A DNA stretch of 64,000 nucleotides, taken from assembly GCF_030412785.1 (NCBI RefSeq), contig NZ_CP125295.1:6386001-6450000 (forward strand), given 5' to 3'. The DNA comes from Paraburkholderia sabiae (GTDB lineage: Bacteria; Pseudomonadota; Gammaproteobacteria; Burkholderiales; Burkholderiaceae). Both the position numbers and the translations under genes were made by a program. A model generated the notes under the pieces. It did not search any database and was not told the DNA's origin. It saw nothing but the letters and a program-made list of their open reading frames with translations. Positions 27,841 through 35,856 of the stretch are shown piece by piece. The stretch's first letter is position 1; every line of letters starts with the position of its first letter.

Positions 27841-28366
27841 GCTGGCATCCGCGTTGACGTATCGGTTTGCTAGCGTTGCCCCTGTGCGGGGCGGCACCTA
27901 CTTTTCTTTGCAGCGGCAAAGAAAAGTAGGCAAAAGAAAGCCGCTTTGAACCTCCAGTGCCTGCCAGGATAACGCTGCCGCGTGCCGCGGTTGAGCTATT
28001 GCGTAGCGACGCCAACACCCCGTAGAAAGCCCGCAGTCAACCGCGCACGGCGCGAAAACCCACACACAGTCTGGAGCACATACCGCCGCCATTGGACCGA
28101 CGGCAGACGGACAAAAACAAGCCGACCGAATGTGCTCCAAGTGGATGTCATCTTTCCTGCCGCGCGCGCCCGACTGCGGGCTTTCTACGGAGTGTTGGCG
28201 TCGCTGCGCGACAGCTCAACTGCGGCATGGCCCAGCGCGAACCTGGCAGGCACCGGAGGTGTGAAGCCGCTTTCTTTGGTTACTTTCTTTGCGGCGGCAA
28301 AGAAAGTAACTGCCGCCCCGCACAGGGGCAACGCTAATAAACCAAAACGATAGAGCGGATGCCAGC
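27841..28366. repeat. Long palindromic intergenic element, copy 4 (hybrid A/B arms)
   Basis: A 526 bp copy lies between the convergent flgN and fliA genes. It runs from GCTGGCATCCGCG to GCGGATGCCAGC. The left arm has a type-A H2 hairpin (CTACTTTTCTTTGC/GCAAAGAAAAGTAG), the right arm a type-B one (TTACTTTCTTTGC/GCAAAGAAAGTAA). The local stems are perfect in both, although the two arms no longer pair well with each other at this point. No gene is present. Confidence 0.92.
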
Positions 28367-28430
28367 GAAGGCGAAAGCGAAAGCAAAAGCAAAGGCAAAG
28401 GCAAAGGCAAAGGCACAAAAACAAAAAGAG
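28367..28430. repeat. (GCAAAG/GCGAAA)n tract beside element 4 (right)
   Basis: About ten purine-rich hexamers (GCGAAA, GCAAAA, GCAAAG) follow the right end of element 4 without interruption, grading into ACAAAAA. The 28431-28517 remainder is A-rich with nothing recognised. Confidence 0.85.
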
Positions 28431-28517
28431 CCGACCTAAAAAAAGATCAGCTCTTTCGAAGAAAAGAAGCAACAGCGAACGACCCGAGAAAGCCGCCCGC
28501 CGGGCAAAGAAAAAACC

Positions 28518-29252
28518 TTAGCTAGTCTCAGCCGAAGCCCAGGCCTGCTCGCGCAAGCGAGTCCTCAACCGAGCAACAGCCTGCGAATGCAACTGACAAA
28601 CGCGAGACTCGCTCACTTCCATCACAGCTCCAATCTCACGCAGATTCAACCCGCGCTCATAGTAAAGCGACATGAGGAGCTTCTCCCGCTCGGGCAACCG
28701 GTCGATCGCCTCGACCAGCGCACCGCGCAGCGACTCATCCAGCAACGCCGACAGCGGATCCGAATGATCGACGCAATAACGGTCGAGGAACGGCTCGTCA
28801 TCCGCCGAACGATCGAAGTCTTCGTAGTAAATCAGCTGGCTGCCGTGCAGATCCTGCAGCATCGACTGATACTCGTCGAGCGGCATCTTCAGATGCTCGG
28901 CAATCTCCGTCTCGCTCGCCGAACGGCCCAGCGACTGCTCGACCTGATGCACGGCGCTTTCGACCTCGCGCGACGTGCGGCGCAAGCTACGCGGCAGCCA
29001 GTCGTTGCTGCGCAGCTCGTCGAGCATCGCGCCGCGAATCCGCTGGCTCGCGTACGTCTCGAACTGCGCGCCCTGGTCTTCCTTGTAACGGCTCGCCGCG
29101 TCGAGCAGGCCAATCATGCCGGCCTGAATCAGATCGTCGAGATCGACGCTCGCCGGCATCTTGGCGACGAGCTGCAAACCGAGACGGCGCACCAGCGGTG
29201 CGTATTTCGTCAAAACGTCGGCTTGCGAAATTTTTCCTTGAGCGTTGTACAT
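28518..29252 (-). CDS. fliA: FliA, flagellar sigma-28 factor
   Basis: 244 residues, the usual size. FliA directs RNA polymerase to late flagellar genes. Region 2 (DLIQAGMIGLLDAASRY, then FETYASQRIRGAMLDELRSN), region 3 and the region-4 helix-turn-helix (NLREIGAVMEVSESRVCQLH) are all visible. It is the last gene of flhF-flhG-fliA, 22 bp after flhG. Sigma-28-type sites upstream of flgM, motA, ycgR and fliC in this window are its expected targets. The last 40 or so codons are T/G-ending, toward element 4. Confidence 0.97.
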   Translation of the reverse strand: MYNAQGKISQADVLTKYAPLVRRLGLQLVAKMPASVDLDDLIQAGMIGLLDAASRYKEDQGAQFETYASQRIRGAMLDELRSNDWLPRSLRRTSREVESAVHQVEQSLGRSASETEIAEHLKMPLDEYQSMLQDLHGSQLIYYEDFDRSADDEPFLDRYCVDHSDPLSALLDESLRGALVEAIDRLPEREKLLMSLYYERGLNLREIGAVMEVSESRVCQLHSQAVARLRTRLREQAWASAETS

Positions 29253-29274
29253 CGTGCTCCCCTTATCCTTGCCC

Positions 29275-30144
29275 TCAGGCGTGCTGCGCAGACGGTTGAT
29301 CGGCGAATTGCGCCGTAGTTACGGTCGTCCGCGGCACGCCATGCGTCCGTGACGAAATCGCTGGCCGCATCGGCCAGTACTGCAGTTCGGCTGCGATATG
29401 ACGGAAATCGCGCGCAGCAGGTGCCGATGGGAAAGCATCGACGACACAACGCGACAAATCCGTGGCTCGCGCCATCAAAGGATCGGCTGCAACGCAGCCG
29501 GCATCTTCCAGCGACACAGCGAGATAACGCCCCGCCACGCCCGCCAGATTTTCAAAAGCGGTGTGCGCATCGGCCACGCTCTGCACGTGGTTCACGAGCA
29601 CACGAAACTGCGCAATCGCATGCGCGAAGTGCAAACGCTTCATGCACGCATACGCATCGGTGATCGCCTGCGCCGCGACGCGCGTCACGACCATCACGTC
29701 GTGGGACTGCATCGCCAGCGCGGACAGCGAGCCTTCGCGATCCACCTGCGCGTCGATCAGCACGACATCGGCCGGCCCGCTCAGCACCACGCCCATCTGT
29801 TCCGGCGTGCAGCTTTCGCGATTGCCGCGCGATGCTGCGAGCACCGCGAAGCCCAGCGCGTGACGGCCAGCCGCCTGATCGAGCGTCATCTCGCCGCGCA
29901 TCACCGCGGCGAAATTGCCTGCGCCGCGCACGCCGCCCAGCATCGCGCTCACCGAGCGCTCGCCGAGCGACTCGTCGATCACGAGTACGTCCTTGCCCTG
30001 CTCCGCGAGCGCGGCGGCGAGATTCACCACCGTCGTCGTCACGCCCACGCCATGCGAGCCGCCAGCGACGGCCACGATCCGCGAGCCGGAGCGCGCCAGC
30101 AGGCGCCTCAGTCCTTCAGCCTGATCCAGCACGAACTTATCCAA
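29275..30144 (-). CDS. flhG: FlhG/FleN-like MinD-family protein with degenerate Walker A
   Basis: 289 residues. FlhG controls flagellar number and stimulates the FlhF GTPase. The N-terminal activator helix is clear (DQAEGLRRLL, residues 7-16). The P-loop region reads AGGSHGVGVTTT (27-38). Against the MinD/FleN pattern GKGGVGKTT, both lysines are replaced (Ser30 and Val35), so nucleotide hydrolysis is doubtful. The Walker A' and B regions are also loose (VLVIDESLGERSVSAMLG; VVLIDAQVD). It overlaps flhF by 8 bp. The family assignment rests on context and overall fold pattern. Confidence 0.87.
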   Translation of the reverse strand: MDKFVLDQAEGLRRLLARSGSRIVAVAGGSHGVGVTTTVVNLAAALAEQGKDVLVIDESLGERSVSAMLGGVRGAGNFAAVMRGEMTLDQAAGRHALGFAVLAASRGNRESCTPEQMGVVLSGPADVVLIDAQVDREGSLSALAMQSHDVMVVTRVAAQAITDAYACMKRLHFAHAIAQFRVLVNHVQSVADAHTAFENLAGVAGRYLAVSLEDAGCVAADPLMARATDLSRCVVDAFPSAPAARDFRHIAAELQYWPMRPAISSRTHGVPRTTVTTAQFADQPSAQHA

Positions 30145-32020
30145 AGCGAACCTCGTGCAGATCGGCGGTCGAACGGGCCGACAGGGCCGACAGCAGCGCC
30201 GGCACGTCCTCGTCCTGCGGGACGAACGGCGAGTTGTCGCGCGGAATGCAGAAGGCGCTCTTGATCAAAAATTTCTTCGTGGCGACGTACAGGTTCTCCG
30301 GCACCTTCTGTCCCGTCGATACGTAATGCACGGGCAGCTTGTAGCGGATCACCGTGTCGAGCACGCTGCCCAGATTGGTCGCTTCGTCGAGCTTGGTCAG
30401 GATGCAGCCGGCGAGCGGCTGCTGGTCCGGCGCGTTCTGATACGCCTGCACGACTTCGTTCAGCGTGTCGCCGTGGCTCGTCGCGTTCAGCAGCAGCAGG
30501 CGCTGCACGGGCTGACCGGCGCGACACAGCATCGAGATCTGGTCGGACACGAGGCGATCGCGCTGGCTCATGCCGATCGTGTCGATCAGCACGATGTGTT
30601 TGTTGCGCAGTTCGGAGAGCGCGAGCGTCAGGTCGGCGCTGTCCTTTACGGCATGTACCGACACGCCGAGAATCTTGCCGAAGATGCGCAGCTGCTCATG
30701 ACCGCCGATCCGGTAGCTGTCGGTGGTGAGCAGCGCGACCTTGCTGGCGCCGAAGCGCATCACGCAGCGCGCCGCGAGCTTGGCCGTGGTCGTGGTCTTG
30801 CCAACGCCCGTCGGGCCCATCAGCGCAAACACGCCGCCGCGCTCCATCAGCGCGTCTTCGTTTTCCATCACGGGCACGTTCGATTCGAGCACCGTCTTCA
30901 CCCACTCCATGCCGTCTTCCATGCCTTCGACTTCCGGCAGGTTGTCGATCACCATCTTCACCAGTTGCGCCGAGAAACCGGCTGCGAACAGATGCTTGGT
31001 CAGCGTGGCGTGCGTCGGGCTGCGGCGCTGGCGGTCGGCCCACAGCAGGCCGGCGAACTGTTCTTCCATCATGCCGCGCATCGCGCCGAGTTCCTGCATC
31101 ACGGTCTCGTTGACCATCTGCTCGATGCGCGACTGGATCGAATCCGTCAGCGCGGCGGCGACCTTCGGCGTGATGTCGGCGGCGCCGCTCTTGCGGCCGT
31201 CGCGGGTGTTGATGTCGCTCGCGCCTTCCGCCACGGTCGGCACGATGTTGTTCTTCTGCGCGGCGCGGCGTGCGGCGACCTGCGCGGCTTCGCGCGCCCA
31301 GTCGGGCTTCGCGTCTTCCCTGCTGGCGTCGACGGGTGCGCCCAGACCACGCGCAACTGCAGCGGCGGGCGTCATCGTCGGATTGGCTGCCGGAACCACG
31401 TCCTTGGCCGCGATGCGGCGCGCGTGATCGATCAGCCACGGATTCGTTTCAGCCATCGTGCGCTGGCGCACGGGTGCTTCGGGCATCGCGGGCGCGGCCG
31501 ACTTCGCGGCGGCGGCAGGCGCTGCGGGGAGTTCGCTGCGTGCTTCTGCGCGCAGTTCAACGCGCACGTCATCCGTTGCGCGTGCGGCGGGCGCTTCGGC
31601 TGCTGCGCTCGCGGCGGCGGCCGCTTGCGGCTCGGCCTTCTCTTCGCTCGCGGCGGCCATGCGCTCCGTGCCTGCTTCCGGGCTCGCGCCGAACACCGAC
31701 GAGAACACGTCAGGCATTCCGCTCGCATACGGATTGACCGACATCGACGGCGCGGACGATGCGGTGGGCGCCATCAGCGCACGTGCGCCGCCTGCTGCTG
31801 CGTTCATGCCGACGCTGGCTGCTGCGTTAGCGCCTGCTGCGGCGCCTTCCTGGCTGCGCGGCGTAATTGCGCTCAGATCGCTGTCGGCCACGGCGACGAT
31901 TTCGACGGTGCCGTCTTCGTTGGTGCGATTCGACAACACGACTGCATCGGAGCCCAATGCCTCACGGACGAGACGCAGTGCGTCACGACTCGTTGCACCG
32001 ACAAATTTGCGAATGTTCAA
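30137..32020 (-). CDS. flhF: FlhF, SRP-type GTPase for flagellar placement
   Basis: About 627 residues from a TTG start (32018-32020; protein begins MNIRKFVGATSRDALRLV). GGAGA 7 bp before it and the family N-terminus favour it over an in-frame ATG at 32056. An N-terminal domain and a very long A/P-rich linker (about residues 75-270) precede the NG GTPase. In the GTPase are G1 GPTGVGKTTTT (about residue 400), TTDSYRIGGHEQLRIFG, G3 DTIGMSQRD (usually DTAGM) and G4 TKLDEATNLG. FlhF recruits early basal-body parts to the assembly site. Confidence 0.94.
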   Translation of the reverse strand: MNIRKFVGATSRDALRLVREALGSDAVVLSNRTNEDGTVEIVAVADSDLSAITPRSQEGAAAGANAAASVGMNAAAGGARALMAPTASSAPSMSVNPYASGMPDVFSSVFGASPEAGTERMAAASEEKAEPQAAAAASAAAEAPAARATDDVRVELRAEARSELPAAPAAAAKSAAPAMPEAPVRQRTMAETNPWLIDHARRIAAKDVVPAANPTMTPAAAVARGLGAPVDASREDAKPDWAREAAQVAARRAAQKNNIVPTVAEGASDINTRDGRKSGAADITPKVAAALTDSIQSRIEQMVNETVMQELGAMRGMMEEQFAGLLWADRQRRSPTHATLTKHLFAAGFSAQLVKMVIDNLPEVEGMEDGMEWVKTVLESNVPVMENEDALMERGGVFALMGPTGVGKTTTTAKLAARCVMRFGASKVALLTTDSYRIGGHEQLRIFGKILGVSVHAVKDSADLTLALSELRNKHIVLIDTIGMSQRDRLVSDQISMLCRAGQPVQRLLLLNATSHGDTLNEVVQAYQNAPDQQPLAGCILTKLDEATNLGSVLDTVIRYKLPVHYVSTGQKVPENLYVATKKFLIKSAFCIPRDNSPFVPQDEDVPALLSALSARSTADLHEVRFG

Positions 32021-32255
32021 GCTGATTCTCCGATGAGCTACGCGGACCGGCGACATACCGTTTCCCGATGAGATGAATTATTGCGAAAGACGTCCAACCA
32101 CCATCGGGCAATAAAGACGGTGAAACGCTGGCAATTCAGGCATTCGGTGCACATGCAACGGCCCGAAACCTCGGGAATTTTGACCGGCGGGCAACGCCGC
32201 GCCGCGCCGCACAACGCGCGCAGCCTTGTGTATCAAGGCCCCGTGCGCGCTCCAG

Positions 32256-32292
32256 TGAAAAAGGCCGGCCGCGAGATGCGGACCGGCCTTCG
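32256..32292 (-). terminator. Terminator after flhBA
   Basis: On the minus strand a GGCCGG/CCGGCC-based hairpin is followed by TTTTTC. It lies about 60 bp past the flhA stop, inside the 331 bp gap before flhF, and suggests flhBA and flhF-flhG-fliA are separate units. The rest of the gap must hold the flhF promoter; I could not place it. Confidence 0.65.
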
Positions 32293-32351
32293 GGAAACCA
32301 GACGCGGATGAAACCGCGCGAGAGAGTCGCGCGGCGCTCAGTGCGCGCCGA

Positions 32352-34451
32352 TTAGTGCGCGCCGATCACGTTCACCACGCGCACGTGCCGCGTATCAGGC
32401 ACTTCCGCATACGACAGCACCTTGAGTTGCGGCAGGCTGCGCCGCAGGAAGCGCGCGAGCATCGCACGCAGCGAATGCTGGACGAGCATCACCGGCGTGA
32501 GGCCGAGGTTCTGCTGGCGCGTCATCGCCTTCTGCGTCTCCATCAGCAGCGTGTTCGCGAGGCCCGGCTCGAGTCCGGGATTGACGCCCGTCGCGAGCGC
32601 CTGGGTCAAGAGCCGCTCCAGATTCGAGTCGAGACCCATCACCTGAATGTCGCCGTTGCCGGGGAACCACTGCTGCGTGATCGCGCGGCCGAGCGCGAGG
32701 CGCACGGCGGCCGTCAGATCGTGCGGATCGGTGATCTTGCCGCCATGTTCCGACAGCGCTTCGAGGATCGTGCGCATGTCGCGGATGGGCACGCCTTCCT
32801 CGAGCAGGTTCTGCAGCACCTTCTGCAGCGTCGCGACGGGCAGCATCTTCGGCACGACATCGTCGACGAGCGGCGCGGCGTCCTTCTGCATGCGCTCGAT
32901 CAGCGCCTGCACTTCCTGGCGACCGAGCAGTTCCGCAGCGTGCGTGACGACGAGGTGGTTCAAATGCGTCGCGACGACCGTGCTCGAATCGACCACCGTG
33001 TAGCCGTACACCTGCGCCTGTTCGCGCAGATTCGTGTCGATCCAGATCGCAGGCAGCCCGAACGCGGGATCCGTGGTCGGCGTGCCTGGCAGCGCGGCCG
33101 TGACCTGGCCGGGGTTGATCGCGAGCCACTGGCCCGGATACGCCTCGCCGACACCCACTTCGACGCCCTTGAGCGCGATCCGGTAACCGTTCGGCCGCAA
33201 TTCGAGGTTGTCGCGGATATGAATGACGGGCGGCAGAAAGCCGATTTCCTGCGCGAACTTCTTGCGGATGTTCTTGATGCGCTTCAGCAGTTCGCCGTCC
33301 GAGTTCTTGTCGACGAGCGGGATCAGGCGATAGCCGACTTCGAGGCCGAGCGCGTCGATCATCGTCACGTCGTCCCAGCTGGCTTCCGTCGCTTCCGACG
33401 GTGTGAGCGCCTGCGGTGCGACTTCGGCGAGCGCCGTCGACGTCTTGCTCTGCGCTGCGCGCTTTTTCATCGTGCGGGCAAGCTGGATCGCGCCGCCGCC
33501 GAGCAGCAGAAACGCGAAGTGCGGCATGCCCGGAATCAGGCCCATCAGCACGAGAATCGAGCCCGTGATCATCAGCACGCGCGGATTCGTGAAGAGCTGA
33601 CCCGTCAGCTGCGTGCCGATGTCTTCGTCAGTCGCGACGCGCGACACGATCACACCCGCTGCCGTCGAAATCACGAGCGACGGAATCTGTGCGACGAGGC
33701 CGTCACCGATGGTCAGCAGCGTGTAGGTCTTGCCCGCGTCGGCGAAATCCATGCCGTGCTGCACGACACCGACAATCAACCCACCGATGATGTTGATCAC
33801 CATGATCAGCAGACCGGCGATCGCGTCGCCGCGCACGAACTTGCTCGCACCGTCCATCGAGCCGTAGAACTCGGCTTCCTGCGAGACTTCCATCCGGCGC
33901 TTGCGAGCCTGATCTTCGTTGATCATGCCGGCGTTGAGGTCGGCGTCGATCGACATCTGCTTGCCGGGCATCGCGTCCAGCGTGAAGCGCGCGGACACTT
34001 CGGCGATACGCCCCGCGCCCTTCGTGATCACCATGAAGTTGATCACCATCAGGATCACGAACACGACGATACCGACCGCGAAGTTGCCGCCCACGAGGAA
34101 GTGGCCGAACGCCTCGATCACCGCGCCCGCCGCGCCCGGGCCCGTGTGGCCTTCGAGCAGCACGATACGGGTCGACGCGACGTTCAGCGACAGCCGCAGG
34201 AGCGTCGAGAACAGCAGCACGCTCGGGAAGGCCGCGAAGTCGAGCGGCTTCATCGTGTACATGCTGACGAGCAGCACCATCACGGACAGCGCGATATTGA
34301 ACGTGAACAGCAGATCGAGCAGGAACGCCGGCAACGGCAGAATCATCATGCCGAGGATCATGCAGATCAGAAGCGGGCCCGCCAGTGCCCGGAGGTTGGT
34401 GCCGTTCAGCGCCTCCGGCCGTCGTGAAAGGAAACCTGCGCGGGCGTTCAT
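32352..34451 (-). CDS. flhA: FlhA, flagellar export-gate platform protein
   Basis: 699 residues, full FlhA length. The N-terminal half has about eight membrane helices and the FHIPEP region (FTLDAMPGKQMSIDADLNAG). The C-terminal half is the cytosolic ring (FHIPEP C-domain) that docks chaperone-substrate pairs, with LRPNGYRIALKGVEVGVGE and the C-terminal SLPQLKVLSYAEVPDTRHVR. The start overlaps the flhB stop by 4 bp (ATGA). Confidence 0.97.
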   Translation of the reverse strand: MNARAGFLSRRPEALNGTNLRALAGPLLICMILGMMILPLPAFLLDLLFTFNIALSVMVLLVSMYTMKPLDFAAFPSVLLFSTLLRLSLNVASTRIVLLEGHTGPGAAGAVIEAFGHFLVGGNFAVGIVVFVILMVINFMVITKGAGRIAEVSARFTLDAMPGKQMSIDADLNAGMINEDQARKRRMEVSQEAEFYGSMDGASKFVRGDAIAGLLIMVINIIGGLIVGVVQHGMDFADAGKTYTLLTIGDGLVAQIPSLVISTAAGVIVSRVATDEDIGTQLTGQLFTNPRVLMITGSILVLMGLIPGMPHFAFLLLGGGAIQLARTMKKRAAQSKTSTALAEVAPQALTPSEATEASWDDVTMIDALGLEVGYRLIPLVDKNSDGELLKRIKNIRKKFAQEIGFLPPVIHIRDNLELRPNGYRIALKGVEVGVGEAYPGQWLAINPGQVTAALPGTPTTDPAFGLPAIWIDTNLREQAQVYGYTVVDSSTVVATHLNHLVVTHAAELLGRQEVQALIERMQKDAAPLVDDVVPKMLPVATLQKVLQNLLEEGVPIRDMRTILEALSEHGGKITDPHDLTAAVRLALGRAITQQWFPGNGDIQVMGLDSNLERLLTQALATGVNPGLEPGLANTLLMETQKAMTRQQNLGLTPVMLVQHSLRAMLARFLRRSLPQLKVLSYAEVPDTRHVRVVNVIGAH

Positions 34452-35683
34452 GCTGATACTCCATTACTTTGATTGTCGCCACCGAGTGCATCGGCGGCTT
34501 CCTGGTCGGCGTCGTCATCCGACACGCCGCCCTTGTCCAGTTCCGCCGGAACGTCGAGTTCCGTCGGAGCGACAGGCGCAACGCCACCGTCTTCCTTGAA
34601 GCGGCGCAGTTGATAAACCCACGCGAGCACTTCCGCGACGGCGCCGTACAGCGCGCCCGGAATCTCGCGATTCAATTCGACGTTGTGATACAGCGCACGC
34701 GCGAGCGGCGGCGCTTCGAGCAGCGGCACGTTGTTCTCGACGGCCAGTTCGCGGATGCGCGCGGCCACGAGGTTCACGCCCTTTGCGACCACCTTCGGCG
34801 CGCCCATCTCGCCGTCCGAGTACTGCAGCGCGACCGCGAAGTGCGTCGGGTTGGTCACGACGACGTCGGCCTTCGGCACGTTCGCCATCATCCGGCGACG
34901 CGCCATCGAGCGCTGCTGCGAGCGCAGGCGCGCCTTCACGTGCGGATCGCCTTCGCTTTCGCGATGCTCGCGCTTCACTTCTTCCTTGGTCATGCGCAGC
35001 TTCTTGTGGAAGTGCCACAGCTGGTACGGCACGTCCATCGCCGCGAGCAGGAACATGCCCGCGACCGTCATCGCGCAGCACACGGCGATCAGATGGCCCG
35101 CGTTCGCGAGCGCGACGTGCGGCGGCTGCGTGGCGAGCGCGAGGATGTCCTCTCGGCGATGCCAGATCGACAGCCCGCCGATCAGCCCGACCACGATGAT
35201 CTTCGCCATCGACATGCCGAGCTGGATCCAGCCGTTGATCGAAAAGATGCGGCCGAGACCCGAGATCGGGTTCAGGCGCTCGAGATTCGGCGACAGCGAT
35301 TTGGTCGACAGCAGCCAGCCGCCCATCGCCATCGGCGCGAGCAGCGCGGCGAGGCCGAGCATCGCGAGCAGCGGCAGCAGCATGTATGCGGCCTCGCGCG
35401 CGTTGGAGCCGGCGCTGATGAAGGCGCGCTTGGGATCGAATACCGTGTCGTGATTGAAGGTGAAGGCGGTGCGCAGCATCGACTGCGCGTGCTCGCCGAT
35501 CAAACCCGACAAGCCCCACGCGCCGAGAAAGCCCGCCGCGACGAGGGCGAACGTCGCCAGCTCGCGCGAACGCGCAACCTGCCCCTCCTCGCGCGCCTTT
35601 TCGAGGCGCCGGGGGGTGGCTGATTCGGTTTTTTCGAGGTCGCTATCCTCTGCCAACGTGCTCTCCATCTGATCGGGCGACAT
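34448..35683 (-). CDS. flhB: FlhB, export-gate protein and substrate-specificity switch
   Basis: 411 residues. Four N-terminal membrane helices are followed by the cytoplasmic autocleaving domain with NPTH at residues 278-281 (VVTNPTHFAVALQYSDGEMG). This is the cleavage site used for the hook-to-filament switch with FliK. The charged segment MTKEEVKREHRESEGDPHVK is also typical. The C-terminal 50 residues are an acidic tail beyond the core domain. First gene of flhBA. Confidence 0.97.
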   Translation of the reverse strand: MSPDQMESTLAEDSDLEKTESATPRRLEKAREEGQVARSRELATFALVAAGFLGAWGLSGLIGEHAQSMLRTAFTFNHDTVFDPKRAFISAGSNAREAAYMLLPLLAMLGLAALLAPMAMGGWLLSTKSLSPNLERLNPISGLGRIFSINGWIQLGMSMAKIIVVGLIGGLSIWHRREDILALATQPPHVALANAGHLIAVCCAMTVAGMFLLAAMDVPYQLWHFHKKLRMTKEEVKREHRESEGDPHVKARLRSQQRSMARRRMMANVPKADVVVTNPTHFAVALQYSDGEMGAPKVVAKGVNLVAARIRELAVENNVPLLEAPPLARALYHNVELNREIPGALYGAVAEVLAWVYQLRRFKEDGGVAPVAPTELDVPAELDKGGVSDDDADQEAADALGGDNQSNGVSA

Positions 35684-35822
35684 GCCCTTTTTCAGTGAGA
35701 GCGATTATTCCTGCAGACGTCGAGGGGCGATTGACGGATAAGGGCGGGGAAACCGGGGTATTTCAACCGATCGGGCGGTGTAATCGCGCGTCGGCTGCCT
35801 GGCGGGCGGAGCGGAACGAGGC

Positions 35823-35848
35823 GGCGGCCCGCTTTGAAACGGGCCGCC
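35823..35848 (-). terminator. GC-rich hairpin after the DUF3443 gene
   Basis: GGCGGCCCG-N8-CGGGCCGCC is a perfect 9-bp stem a few bp beyond the stop at 35857. No U-run follows on either strand, so it may stabilise the 3' end rather than terminate on its own. Confidence 0.55.
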
Positions 35849-35856
35849 TCGCCGGA

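Noticed and set aside
6393..28366. Insertion sequences or integrated prophage
   Set aside because: No transposase, integrase or phage structural gene is coded anywhere in the window; the repeats are non-coding.
32355..34427. A 690-codon open frame antisense to flhA, and others antisense to flhF (30155-32071), flgI/flgJ (17335-19605), flgK (13627-15528) and fliI (2382-4280)
   Set aside because: Extremely Arg/His-rich translations typical of the complement of GC-rich coding DNA; the sense-strand genes are certain.
35823..35848. Rho-independent terminator at full confidence
   Set aside because: The stem is perfect, but no U-run follows it, so only a tentative call is kept.
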